In this document: positions 7,584-15,811 of the stretch, piece after piece
Layout: each line of letters begins with the position of its first letter
Numbering within the stretch: the stretch's first letter is position 1
NCBI RefSeq assembly: GCF_003202205.1
Contig: NZ_PDOG01000005.1
Coordinates: forward strand, 76,824-140,823
DNA length: 64,000 bases
Direction: 5' to 3'
From: Halomonas sp. LBP4
GTDB taxonomy: Bacteria; Pseudomonadota; Gammaproteobacteria; Pseudomonadales; Halomonadaceae
Notes under the pieces: generated by a model
The model's database searches: none
What the model saw: only the letters and a program-made list of their open reading frames with translations
Told to the model about the DNA's origin: nothing
Translations under genes and position numbers: made by a program

Positions 7584-10378
7584 CCCGCCACGGAAAGTTC
7601 TATCGTGCCATCGCCTGCGTGATGGTCATGCTGATGTTCTACATGCCCATGGCCGCTTTCGCGCAGTCTGTCGGCCCCCTGCCGAGTTCGGCGGACACCG
7701 CCAGGCATGCCAATGAGGGCCAGAGCTACGGCGAAACCATTGCACCAAGCGACATCGGCAGCTATGACAATGGCAAGGTAACGTTCCCGGGTGGGGGAGA
7801 CGTCTCCCTCAACGAGCTGTTCCCGGACGCCCAGAGCGAGGAGGGAGGGAGCTCGAACTTCCCTCACGCCCAGCCGGAGGGAAACCTCAAGTCAGAAGCA
7901 TCATCAGACCCGGGCCTGAATGCCATCGGGGGGACGGCGCTCTCGGGTATGCGATCGGAGGTCAGTCAGCCGGGCGGCCCAACCTCCATCCAGGGCATGG
8001 CCTATGAGGTCATCCACAAGGCGGGTGAGCAGTCGCGGCCGGATTTTTCCAACGACCCAATGCTCAACGCCAGCCGGGACACCTACGAGAACATCGACCT
8101 GGTGACCGAGGGGTTCTCGGACTGCAGCGTCGACGAGCAGATGAAGGAGTCATCATTCGAGGCACACGTCCCCGACTACAACCAGTGCATTCGCCGCAAC
8201 AAGCCGGAAGGCGACTGCACCATCACCCACCATATCGAGATCGACACCGAGCCGACGGACCTGGTGTTCATCATCGACCGCTCAGCGTCCATGGACTCCG
8301 AGATCGCCGCATTGCGCGAAGGTGTGAGCAACTTCGCCACCCTTCTCAGCCAGGGGCGCAGCTCCAACCTGCGGGTCGGCGGCGTTGCCATGCGCAACGA
8401 CAACCACCTGACCATGCACCGTAAACTGACTTACGACATCAATGCCTTCCAGAACTGGATAAATGGCGTGGTCACCGAGGGTGGGCAGACCAGCTCATGG
8501 AACGTGATCAACTGGACCGCTCAGAATTTCAACTGGCGCTCTGATCCTGAGGTTCACAAGGTCATCGTCATTATTGGTAACGACGATGACTGGGGGAGCT
8601 CGTCACCAGCGGTACAGAACCTGGTGGCCAAGGGCATCGACCTGTACGTCTTCCACAACAACTACACGAAGAGCTGGTACGGCACTCATGTCGATGACAC
8701 CTTCGACAGCCGCACCTTCATGCGGCTCGCCCAGTTCTTCACCGTGGTCTACGACTACTGGGCACCGGACCAGTGCATCGACGATGCTATAGCGACTTTG
8801 GAAGAGTTCTGTGATGGCTCCTACTCCCAGTACCCGACGAACCCTCGGGACTGTGTCGACATCGATGGTTTCTATGTCTGCCCCGGTGACCCGATCTACA
8901 AGCAGCTGACGGCGCCACCGATCCCCGATGTTGACCGCCTGGCGGCTCGCGTCGACGTTACACCGCTCACCTGTGACTACGATCAGGGCACCGAGACGTG
9001 CTGGACCGATCAGTACGGTGATACCCAGTGCGTATCCAGTGGCGAAGCGATCGAGGAGTGCGCTCAGTACGAGAACGACCCCCAATGCGGCTTCGTGAAA
9101 TCCGAGTGCGTCGATGGGGCAGAAGGGTCGAAGGGGACCTGTTACGTCCACGACGAGACCTGGGACTGCGGTGAGAGCTACGAAATTCCCACCCTAGAGA
9201 AGGAAGGCGAGTATACCTGCGCCGGCCCGATCCGCTGCATGGGTAGCGAGTGCTTCGACTTCCAGCCTGAGCAGAGCCAGGACTTCGCCCGGGCCACTGC
9301 GATGATGAATGCCGCACAGCATATGATCTCGGACATGACCTGCGAGGAGGGTCAAACCGGACAGGCCTGTACGATTTTTAAAGGTGATCCGGAGGAATGC
9401 AAAAAAGCTGTCAGCGGAACGGTAGACTGCTGTGAGAAACCGCAGGGTGTCTCATTAAAAGATTACCTAACACTCATTATGATGACACCCAAAATCGACT
9501 CCGCCATTATGGGTCTTGAACAGACCGATAAATTTTCAAGTATTGCTGGGGCTTATAATCATCTTCGGCAACCTGTGACTGATAGCTGGTCAACTATCAC
9601 ATCTCCCTTTACCTCTCGTCTTGAAAGCGCCACCGGGGCTTTCGACACACTCAAAGGTACAGTGCAAGATGCCATACTGGATGCTGTTCAGCCTTTGAAG
9701 GATAAATTGGCTGAGATGACGGCTGAGACGATTATGGGAGCAGCAGAGGATATCGCAATGGATGAGGCCGCATCGGCTGCAGCCAGCGAGGGTGCAGAGT
9801 CGTTTTCTCAGCAGCTTCTTGGCGAGGCTGGGGCGGCTATGCTTGGGAATATTATGTTGGCCTACCAGATATATGTTGTCTCAATGCTAGTTATCCAGCT
9901 TATATGGAAATGTGAAGAGGAAGAGTTTGAGTTAAACGCTAAGCGTGAACTCAAGTCCGCCCACTATATTGGTTCTTATTGTAAGACTAAGGTCTTGGGT
10001 TATTGTGTTGAAAAGCGTGAATCCTATTGTTCATACAACTCACCTCTGTCCCGTATTATGCAAGAGCAAGTTAGGAAGCAGCTCGACATGAGCTGGGGAA
10101 CACCAGAAAATCCAGAATGCGGTGGAATTCCAGTTGCGCAGTTGGATCAGGTAGATTGGGATCTGGTGAACTTGGATGAATGGCTGGGGATTCTTCAGTC
10201 GCAGGGACTTTACAAAGGGGCTCAGGATTTTGATTTGAGCTCGATTACAGGGGCAGGTTCGCATTTGGATATCGATGGAAATCGAAATGATGCTATCGAG
10301 AGGACGCTGGGTCGCTTTGAAGATACGGATATCGATGCCTTTCGAGCGAACAGCCGGGATGAAATGCGACTGAAATAA
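7580..10378 (+). CDS. traN: TraN-like mating-pair stabilisation protein with an internal vWA domain
   Basis: Large outer-membrane/secreted protein of 932 aa. In F-type systems TraN stabilises mating pairs through a recipient outer-membrane receptor. Signal peptide to about residue 28. A von Willebrand A domain spans about 225-395 with the MIDAS motif D233-x-S235-x-S237 (IIDRSASM). A cysteine-rich central part follows, and a typical TraN C-terminal module (GYCVEKRESYCSYNSPLSRI, then WGTPENPECGG). SD GGAGG precedes the ATG. From about 9.36 kb the gene turns distinctly AT-rich, unlike its first two thirds, suggesting recombination within the gene. Confidence 0.88.
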   Translation: MTRHGKFYRAIACVMVMLMFYMPMAAFAQSVGPLPSSADTARHANEGQSYGETIAPSDIGSYDNGKVTFPGGGDVSLNELFPDAQSEEGGSSNFPHAQPEGNLKSEASSDPGLNAIGGTALSGMRSEVSQPGGPTSIQGMAYEVIHKAGEQSRPDFSNDPMLNASRDTYENIDLVTEGFSDCSVDEQMKESSFEAHVPDYNQCIRRNKPEGDCTITHHIEIDTEPTDLVFIIDRSASMDSEIAALREGVSNFATLLSQGRSSNLRVGGVAMRNDNHLTMHRKLTYDINAFQNWINGVVTEGGQTSSWNVINWTAQNFNWRSDPEVHKVIVIIGNDDDWGSSSPAVQNLVAKGIDLYVFHNNYTKSWYGTHVDDTFDSRTFMRLAQFFTVVYDYWAPDQCIDDAIATLEEFCDGSYSQYPTNPRDCVDIDGFYVCPGDPIYKQLTAPPIPDVDRLAARVDVTPLTCDYDQGTETCWTDQYGDTQCVSSGEAIEECAQYENDPQCGFVKSECVDGAEGSKGTCYVHDETWDCGESYEIPTLEKEGEYTCAGPIRCMGSECFDFQPEQSQDFARATAMMNAAQHMISDMTCEEGQTGQACTIFKGDPEECKKAVSGTVDCCEKPQGVSLKDYLTLIMMTPKIDSAIMGLEQTDKFSSIAGAYNHLRQPVTDSWSTITSPFTSRLESATGAFDTLKGTVQDAILDAVQPLKDKLAEMTAETIMGAAEDIAMDEAASAAASEGAESFSQQLLGEAGAAMLGNIMLAYQIYVVSMLVIQLIWKCEEEEFELNAKRELKSAHYIGSYCKTKVLGYCVEKRESYCSYNSPLSRIMQEQVRKQLDMSWGTPENPECGGIPVAQLDQVDWDLVNLDEWLGILQSQGLYKGAQDFDLSSITGAGSHLDIDGNRNDAIERTLGRFEDTDIDAFRANSRDEMRLK

Positions 10379-10387
10379 TATGGGAAT

Positions 10388-10406
10388 GGCCGGACGAGAT
10401 CCGGCC
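10388..10406. terminator. Hairpin between convergent traN and lipoprotein genes
   Basis: GGCCGGA (10388-10394) and TCCGGCC (10400-10406) form a perfect 7-bp stem with a 5-nt loop just after the traN stop, followed by GAATCTTTGG. It probably ends transcripts from both sides, although the U tract is weak. Confidence 0.5.
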
Positions 10407-10416
10407 GAATCTTTGG

Positions 10417-11268
10417 TTAGATTGTCTTGATAAACAGCTGAGGTTCACCTCTTTCAAGGATCATGGGCGGTTGATTCTCTGTCGGTGACAGATAAATGTA
10501 GAACCATGACGGCATGTTGGCGGAAATCTTTGCCGCTACAGCGATAGAGGATATATCTGCCGACTCTTGAGCCTTGAAAACATATCGCATGGAACTGTTA
10601 TGGTTAGTCGCTGGATATGAGAAGGATTCAACATCTAATCCCACAGCCTGCGGTGTTGGCTTAGCCTGATTTCTCGACGGGGGGACAAGAAGTGACACTA
10701 TGCACAGCTGCTCCACTGTTGCTGCCGATTCGTATGAGTAGCAGCCGCGTTGCTCATTGACTAAAGCTAGTGTCGTGCCAGTACGGTTTGCAATTGCGTC
10801 GTGTTTGATGGTCTTGTCGGTGTAGTCTACGGAGAAGCCGAGATCCGCGGCGGACTGCTGTACTGCTTCGAAAAACCGAGTGTGCAGAATATCGTTGGCT
10901 TCATCACGATTGTTCGCTTCCGTCACCGGGACGAAGGCAAAAGCGCTATCACGTTCCATGTGCCCCGGTGCTGCAAACAGGGCGCCAGCAAGCCCTAGGC
11001 CCAGCGAGGTCCCGCCGGAGAGCCCCAGGCCCGCAGAGCTGTTGAACAGGGCCGCGTCGCTGAAGGCGTTGGTGATGTTGGTCATCGCCGAGCTGTATTC
11101 CTCGTCGCCCAGTGCGGTATCACGTGCCTTGTACAGTCCACCCGCCTGAGCCAGGTTGTAGGCGCGGCTGTTGTCCTCGCTGTACCTCGTGGTCGTGGCG
11201 GTGGTGGCACAGCCGGCTATGGTGGTCGCCAGCAGGGCAATCCCGGTCAGCTTGGTGAGAGTCTTCAT
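10417..11268 (-). CDS. Putative lipoprotein, unknown function
   Basis: 283 aa with a lipoprotein signal (MKTLTKLTGIALLATTIAGC; lipobox TIAGC, acylated Cys at residue 20). The mature part has a Gly/Ala/Ser-rich stretch (GLGLSGGTSLGLGLAGALF) and no recognised domain. An upstream in-frame ATG at 11328 would bury the lipoprotein signal, so 11268 is preferred, with AAGGGG in front. It faces traN, from which the hairpin at 10388 separates it. The 3' two thirds share the AT-rich composition of the traN 3' end. Confidence 0.75.
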   Translation of the reverse strand: MKTLTKLTGIALLATTIAGCATTATTTRYSEDNSRAYNLAQAGGLYKARDTALGDEEYSSAMTNITNAFSDAALFNSSAGLGLSGGTSLGLGLAGALFAAPGHMERDSAFAFVPVTEANNRDEANDILHTRFFEAVQQSAADLGFSVDYTDKTIKHDAIANRTGTTLALVNEQRGCYSYESAATVEQLCIVSLLVPPSRNQAKPTPQAVGLDVESFSYPATNHNSSMRYVFKAQESADISSIAVAAKISANMPSWFYIYLSPTENQPPMILERGEPQLFIKTI

Positions 11269-11382
11269 CGTCTCGTCCCCTTGTTTTTGCCCCCGGCGGG
11301 GCGTGTTGGTGTGTTCTTCTGGTTCCATTCTACCGATCGACGCGATTACGCAAGCCTTCGATATGGGAGGAAAATCAGGCCC

Positions 11383-11417
11383 AAAAAAGCCCCTTCGACC
11401 GCGGTGGGCGAGGGGCT
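11383..11417 (-). terminator. Rho-independent terminator of the DUF1845/AcaB-like gene
   Basis: On the minus strand AGCCCCT pairs with AGGGGCT, followed by TTTTTT (11388-11383). It lies 22 bp past the stop of the minus-strand gene at 11439 and is one of the clearest intrinsic terminators in the window. Confidence 0.85.
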
Positions 11418-11438
11418 ATGAATCGTCGTGACGGGCTA

Positions 11439-12242
11439 TCAGGTGCTCGACGCCACTTCGGCCGTGGCCTTGGTGGCATCGTCAGCCTTCTCCTCGGTCT
11501 TGCCGGTCTTGGTGTCCGGGGCCTTCTTGGCGCCAGCGGCGGGCTTATCCGCTTCCTTGGCATCATCCTCGTCGTCGATGTCGCCATCCACCTCGCTGTC
11601 ATGTCGATACGGCGCGGCGGCGTCCACCTCCTCGTGCTTGCCCTGGTTGTGGGCGGCCACGCGGGCACGCTTCTCGACCCCGATGATGCGGGAGGCCAGG
11701 CGGTTGAGCAGCTGCTGCCACTCGAGGCCGGCCTGGGTGCGCTGCTTGCTGGTCAGCAGGCCGTGCAGCCACAGGCTGTCGATCTTGGCCATCAGGCTGT
11801 CGAGCTTGCGTACGAGCCGCAGGAACTGGGCCACCTGGGGGGAGGTGATCTCGACGTCGAGGCTGATCGGGTTGGTGTAGCTCGGCACGTCCTGGATCTC
11901 ATGCTGCGTGAACAGCACGTCCATCTGCTGGATCTTCTCCTCCAGCTGCTCGTCAGCCTTGGCGATGTGGCCCTGGACGATCTGGGACACTTCGTCGACC
12001 TGCTCGCGGACGCCGATGATCTGCAGGATCACGTCCAGAGAGAACAGGCTGTAGCTGACCCGAGTCAGGGAGCGCTCGACCACGCGCTGTGCCTGCAGGG
12101 TGTAGACGGTGAGGTTCTGCTTGAAGACCGGGCGCGAGTAGACCGGCTTCGGCTCGGACTTCTGGGACTTCCCCCGGGCGGGGGCAGTGGTTTGTGCAGC
12201 GGCTTGAGCGCTGGGGCTCTGAGCGACGGCGGTGTCAGTCAT
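11439..12242 (-). CDS. DUF1845/AcaB-like protein, possible element regulator
   Basis: 267 aa. The middle (RPVFKQNLTVYTLQAQRVVER ... PISLDVEITSPQVAQFLRLV ... IDSLWLHGLLTSKQR ... RIIGVEKRARV) resembles the DUF1845 family, which includes the IncC regulator AcaB; the assignment is tentative. The last 60 residues are a low-complexity charged tail. Start: ATG 12242 with GGATGGA upstream; an ATG at 12257 without SD would add five residues. Its upstream region contains the palindromic box at 12326 with a minus-strand -10 (TATGGT, 12292-12287) at the same 33-bp distance as on the plus side. If it is a regulator, it could be autoregulated with the regulon. Confidence 0.6.
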   Translation of the reverse strand: MTDTAVAQSPSAQAAAQTTAPARGKSQKSEPKPVYSRPVFKQNLTVYTLQAQRVVERSLTRVSYSLFSLDVILQIIGVREQVDEVSQIVQGHIAKADEQLEEKIQQMDVLFTQHEIQDVPSYTNPISLDVEITSPQVAQFLRLVRKLDSLMAKIDSLWLHGLLTSKQRTQAGLEWQQLLNRLASRIIGVEKRARVAAHNQGKHEEVDAAAPYRHDSEVDGDIDDEDDAKEADKPAAGAKKAPDTKTGKTEEKADDATKATAEVASST

Positions 12243-12286
12243 GGCGAATCCATCCATTGTGACAGGTTTTTGGTAAACGCCTTGCC

Positions 12287-12380
12287 ACCATACCCCCGTG
12301 TCAACCATCGCCCCCTGTCGGGAAACGCCCTTTAAGGGCACGACGAGAGGGGTGTCACCCCCTGGATGATGGTTTATATT
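12287..12380. promoter_or_regulatory. Divergent promoter pair around a shared palindromic box
   Basis: Box CGCCCTTTAAGGGCA at 12326-12340. Plus strand: 34 bp to TATATT at 12375-12380, directly before leader-RNA copy 1. Minus strand: 33 bp to TATGGT at 12292-12287, upstream of the DUF1845/AcaB-like gene. The symmetrical spacing on both sides of a palindrome is the best single piece of evidence that the box is a real activator site. Confidence 0.6.
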
Positions 12381-12392
12381 GGGGGTGTTAAG

Positions 12393-12450
12393 TCGCTCTG
12401 CGGCTTGCACCTGAAGGTAGCGCTGGCCTTCCCAAACAATCAGCAATTTT
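12393..12450 (+). ncRNA. Leader-RNA element, copy 1 (short form)
   Basis: P1 UCGC-ucu-GCGG (12393-12403), P2 GAAGG (12413-12417)/CCTTC (12427-12431) closing the loop TAGCGCTGG, then the tail CAAACAATCAGCAATTTT. There is no room for the first (P0) hairpin between the -10 at 12375 and P1. The next gene starts 330 nt downstream. The rest of the 12.26-12.78 kb gap holds GC-rich hairpins and no ORF that I would call. Confidence 0.65.
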
Positions 12451-12780
12451 CCCCGCCACACCCTGTGGCACCTCTCGCTCCGGCGAGATCCCTGCGATGT
12501 CACCCTCGTGGTGTCGTCGTGTACCGAGAAGTGGTGCGTCTCACGCCCACCTCCCGGCGGCCCGTTGTTCAGGTCGTTACCCCCCCGTGGTTCGCTCAGC
12601 ACCCCTCAGCCATCTGGTTGTGGCGCTGTTGTGTCCGGTACCTGCTCGTTCTCGCTTCGGTGAGTTCGTTCCGGTGCACCCTTGCCAGACCCTCGGACTC
12701 GTCTGAGGTCATTACCTACCCACTAGGGAGGCCCACTCCCTACATGGGGGTGCCCTCCGCCTATTGATGAGGAATCTCTC

Positions 12781-13179
12781 ATGAGCAACGTTGAAGCATT
12801 CACCCTGCAAATCCTGATCGGTGGTCTGATTCTGTGTGCAGCCATCCTGTGGCTCACCGTCAAGCTGCTGGTCAAGACGGCACGACAGGCCATCCCTGTC
12901 ATTGCCAAGGGCATTGCTAAGTCGACCCCGGCCGTTTACGCCGGTGTCTCCAAGGGCGTCTTCACCGCAGCCTCTGCGGCGCGTCGCTCCGGTGTTCACC
13001 ACACGGTAGCCAATGCTGCCAATGTGGCGTCTCTGCGCTGTGTCGCTTCGCTGCAGGCCCTGGCCTGTCAGAGGAAGCAGCAGCCTGAGGAAGCAGCAGC
13101 ACCTGTCGATCTCGGCAGCTGCTGGGACCAGTACGAAGCTCCCGCCTACCAGCGGAAGGGTGTCGTGCTGTCCTTCTGA
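12781..13179 (+). CDS. Small membrane protein, unknown function
   Basis: 132 aa with one strong membrane segment near the N terminus (about 8-30, FTLQILIGGLILCAAILWLTVKLLV), then an Ala/Val-rich amphipathic stretch and a polar tail. No family recognised. GAGG precedes the start by 8-9 nt. First gene after leader-RNA copy 1 and first of three consecutive small membrane-protein genes. Confidence 0.65.
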   Translation: MSNVEAFTLQILIGGLILCAAILWLTVKLLVKTARQAIPVIAKGIAKSTPAVYAGVSKGVFTAASAARRSGVHHTVANAANVASLRCVASLQALACQRKQQPEEAAAPVDLGSCWDQYEAPAYQRKGVVLSF

Positions 13180-13251
13180 TGCTTGACTGACCCACGCCGG
13201 GACACTTCTCCCGGCAGGGGGCGGTGTCCTCTCAACCAGGAGATCGCTCCC

Positions 13252-13341
13252 ATGGATCTACTGCCGACGTTGTTGTTCGGTATCAGCATCGCATCCCTGT
13301 CTGGCGCTGCCTTCAGCTACGCCTGGGCAACCGCGGACTGA
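13252..13341 (+). CDS. 29-residue membrane peptide
   Basis: Short ORF MDLLPTLLFGISIASLSGAA... ending YAWATAD, preceded by AGGAG at a suitable distance and by the same kind of hairpin leader as its neighbours (CCCGGCAGGGGG region near 13210). It is one hydrophobic helix. Unknown function; candidates are a membrane micro-protein or a leader peptide for the gene at 13427. Confidence 0.5.
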   Translation: MDLLPTLLFGISIASLSGAAFSYAWATAD

Positions 13342-13426
13342 CCTTTGGCCTCTGGCCGTTTTCAACCCTCACGGGGAGCACTTCCCGTGATGGGGAGTGC
13401 TCCCTGCCTTGCTTGGAGCACTTCCC

Positions 13427-13627
13427 ATGGAACGCTTGACTCGTATCTACGTAGAGATGGACATCCTTGCCTGGCTGGCCATGAACAGCATCCTGATGCT
13501 GCTGGTGGGTTCAGCCCTGGTATGGGTGGCACGCCTCGCGGCTCGGAAAATCTCCTATGCCCTCTGGGAGCGTCGCATTCGTCGCATCCAGAACGGTCGC
13601 CGTGAGGAGAGTCTGCGCAGATCATGA
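13427..13627 (+). CDS. Small membrane protein, unknown function
   Basis: 66 aa; a membrane helix (about 10-34, ILAWLAMNSILMLLVGSALVWVA) is followed by a strongly basic tail (RRIRRIQNGRREESLRRS). Start chosen at the ATG behind TTGGAG rather than the upstream frame. The basic cytoplasmic tail could bind nucleic acid or acidic lipids; this is only a guess from composition. Confidence 0.6.
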   Translation: MERLTRIYVEMDILAWLAMNSILMLLVGSALVWVARLAARKISYALWERRIRRIQNGRREESLRRS

Positions 13628-13640
13628 TGTGGTGGACACG

Positions 13641-13659
13641 GAGGGGGCATCGCCCCCTC
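13641..13659 (+). terminator. GC-rich hairpin after 13427 gene
   Basis: GAGGGGGC/GCCCCCTC with an ATC loop, 13 nt after the stop codon. There is no proper U tract (TGCTGTT), so termination would be partial at best. Confidence 0.35.
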
Positions 13660-13759
13660 TGCTGTTCCCTTGCGACACCGGCCCAAGCGGGCCCGATGGT
13701 CGTATGCCCAAGCGGTGTTGTCCCGTCATAACAGCACCACTCGGACATCCGATTCTCGT

Positions 13760-13817
13760 GATGCTTCGGCATCGCAGAAGGAGGTAGCGCTGGCCTCCCG
13801 AAACAAGCAGCAACTTT
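13760..13817 (+). ncRNA. Leader-RNA element, copy 2
   Basis: P1 GATGC-UUCG-GCATC (13760-13773), P2 GGAGG (13780-13784)/CCTCC (13794-13798) with loop TAGCGCTGG, tail GAAACAAGCAGCAACTTT. A possible P0 pairs GTGTTGT with ACAGCAC upstream (about 13715-13736). P1 and P2 sequences differ from all other copies but still pair. Drives the cobS-like gene at 13909. Confidence 0.65.
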
Positions 13818-13908
13818 CGTCTGACCTTACCTGCCCTTGCCGGGAGCCCACTCCCGCAAGGGGATGGGTGTCTCTCGGCTCAAGGCCAACTTGACTGGAG
13901 ATCTACCC

Positions 13909-14922
13909 ATGACCGTTTCAGCCCCTTACCAGGAGTTCCCCGTTGCCACCACGTTTGGCCTCGAAGTTCCGGCCAAGGTGATGGCGCTCGGCTTTGCCGA
14001 TGCCAGCAACCCGCATATCCCCGCCAAGAGCGACGGTTATGCGTTCCGCCGAGTGTTCCTCCGGGAGCTCTTGGCCTTTCTGCGAGACCCGTCCGGTGAC
14101 GCGCTGTATGTCACTGGTCCGACGGGCTCAGGCAAGACCTCCGGGATCTGCGAGGTGGCCGCCAGGCTCAACTGGCCGGTCCAGCAGGTGACCTGCCACG
14201 GCCGGATGGAAGTGACCGACCTCATTGGTCATCACACCCTGATGTCCCGTGTCCCCGGAGAGACGCCTGTCATGACCTTCCAGCACGGCCCCCTCGCGGT
14301 GGCCATGCGTGAAGGACACATCCTCCTCCTGAACGAGGTGGACATGATGGACCCCGGCGAGTTGTCCGGCCTCAACGACGTGCTGGAAGGGCGGCCCCTG
14401 GTCATCCCCCAGAACGCCGGCGAGGTCATCAAGCCCCATCCGATGTTCCGGGTGGTGGTGACCGGCAACTCGGTCGGCAATGGTGACGCCACTGGGCTTT
14501 ACCAGGGCATCGCCATGCAGAACCTGGCTGCCATGGACCGCTACCGCATCGTGGAAGTGGACTATGCCAAGCCGGAGGTAGAAGCCAAGATCCTCGCCGC
14601 TGTGGCGGGGAGGCTGCCCGAGAACCTTCGTGATCGCATGATCAGCGTTGCCAATGAAATCCGTCGCCTGTTCAAGGGCGAGGAGGGCATGGGTGGCGAG
14701 ATCGCTATCACGATGTCGACTCGGACACTGGTTCGCTGGGCCAAGCTCTCGATCCGGTTCCACAAGGCGGTCAACCCCCAAGGGGAGCGCAACGCGCTGG
14801 CCTATGCCCTTGATCAAGCCCTGCTGCGCCGGGCCCGCCCTGAGGAGAAGGAGGCCATCGTTCGCATCGCGAGCGATACCTTCGGCGACCAATGGGTGGA
14901 CGGCGATCAGGGGGACGATTAA
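13909..14922 (+). CDS. CobS-like MoxR/AAA+ ATPase
   Basis: 337-aa AAA+ protein of the CobS/MoxR type. Walker A GPTGSGKT (residues 70-77), Walker B HILLLNEVDM (about 138-147), sensor-like VVVTGNS (about 183-189). Not a cobalt-chelation gene by context; with the vWA protein at 20399 it forms a MoxR-vWA pair, a combination known to remodel target proteins. Similar genes sit near bet/exo in SXT/R391 and IncC elements, where their role is unknown. ATG at 13909 preferred over an upstream frame extension; SD GGAGA. Confidence 0.85.
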   Translation: MTVSAPYQEFPVATTFGLEVPAKVMALGFADASNPHIPAKSDGYAFRRVFLRELLAFLRDPSGDALYVTGPTGSGKTSGICEVAARLNWPVQQVTCHGRMEVTDLIGHHTLMSRVPGETPVMTFQHGPLAVAMREGHILLLNEVDMMDPGELSGLNDVLEGRPLVIPQNAGEVIKPHPMFRVVVTGNSVGNGDATGLYQGIAMQNLAAMDRYRIVEVDYAKPEVEAKILAAVAGRLPENLRDRMISVANEIRRLFKGEEGMGGEIAITMSTRTLVRWAKLSIRFHKAVNPQGERNALAYALDQALLRRARPEEKEAIVRIASDTFGDQWVDGDQGDD

Positions 14923-15116
14923 GGCCCTGGCCTGCCCCCGGTACACGCTGGGCACTTCGGTGCTCGGCGTGGCCTTCCACCCAGGCTTCCGGCCTGAACG
15001 TGTGTCCCGGAAGTGCTGGGTGTCTCACGACCCCTGGCACCGAGACCATTCTTCCCATCTCATCACCGCCGCGATCCAAGTGGGCAGGTGGTAAACGCAG
15101 ATGACGTGAGGTTGAT

Positions 15117-15698
15117 ATGAGTGACGTTGCACAGGAAATGAATGCCCAGCCGGGCATGGCAGAGTGGAGCTGGCTGCTGCATCCCCCCAAGGATCAGTCC
15201 GTCATCCCGCTCAGGAAGGGGTTCATTCGCGGTGTGTTCGTTGACGCAGCCAAGCGGCTGGGCTTCAAACACGTCCAGGATGCCCCTGACGTTGAGAACA
15301 ACGATGCTGACGGGTATCTCCCCAACGTCCTGATGGACACCGGGTCGGCCCGCATCGTTGTCGATCGCAAGATGCAGGATAACGAAGTGAACCCCGACAC
15401 CCTTGAGGGTGGTGGATCGTTCACGGCAGCAGCCGGCCACAGGCCGCTCCTGGTGCTGTTGTTCCTGCAGAAGCGGTGGCGTGAGGAGTTCAACACCAGC
15501 GAGGGCGATACGATCGAGATCTGCGATGCGCAGCTTGATCTGTTCAACCTCACCAACTGGGAATCCCTCCAGCCGTTCATCGAGGCGTATCAGTTCGATG
15601 CACCGACCATGCGTGAGGATGCCGTGGCCCTGGGCCTTGTGGCTCCCATGCTGGATTACGATGCCATCGGCTGTGCCGAGATGGATGCCTACTTCTAA
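15117..15698 (+). CDS. Unknown protein of the recombination block
   Basis: 193 aa, acidic, no domain recognised. Ends in EMDAYF, one of several acidic/aromatic C termini in this block. Lies between the CobS-like gene and bet with a 194-nt gap upstream; SD GAGG. Likely part of the same functional set by position only. Confidence 0.65.
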   Translation: MSDVAQEMNAQPGMAEWSWLLHPPKDQSVIPLRKGFIRGVFVDAAKRLGFKHVQDAPDVENNDADGYLPNVLMDTGSARIVVDRKMQDNEVNPDTLEGGGSFTAAAGHRPLLVLLFLQKRWREEFNTSEGDTIEICDAQLDLFNLTNWESLQPFIEAYQFDAPTMREDAVALGLVAPMLDYDAIGCAEMDAYF

Positions 15699-15723
15699 CC
15701 AACGGCTTCGGTCGTGACCTGCT

Positions 15724-15752
15724 AGCCGCTACCACCCGGTAGCGGCTTCCCC
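15724..15752 (+). terminator. Strong hairpin before bet
   Basis: AGCCGCTACC (15724-15733) pairs perfectly with GGTAGCGGCT (15738-15747), then TCCCCC. A 10-bp stem, but the tail is C-rich rather than U-rich, so it may act as an RNA-processing or stability element instead of a terminator. Confidence 0.4.
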
Positions 15753-15754
15753 CA

Positions 15755-15788
15755 GGGGACACCACGCCCCTCGGGGCATGGTGTCTCC
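15755..15788 (+). promoter_or_regulatory. Nested-hairpin leader of bet
   Basis: Outer stem GGGGACACCA/TGGTGTCTCC (10 bp, one G-U) around inner stem GCCCC-tc-GGGGC; the SD AGGAG of bet follows 13 nt later. Clearest example of the per-gene leader seen before many genes from 12.7 to 57.5 kb. Confidence 0.6.
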
Positions 15789-15811
15789 GCTCTCTGCATG
15801 AGGAGACTGCC

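Noticed and set aside
11418-12335. 305-codon plus-strand ORF opposite the DUF1845/AcaB-like gene
   Set aside because: Leu/Gly-rich translation with no domain; the minus-strand gene has a terminator, a promoter and family likeness.
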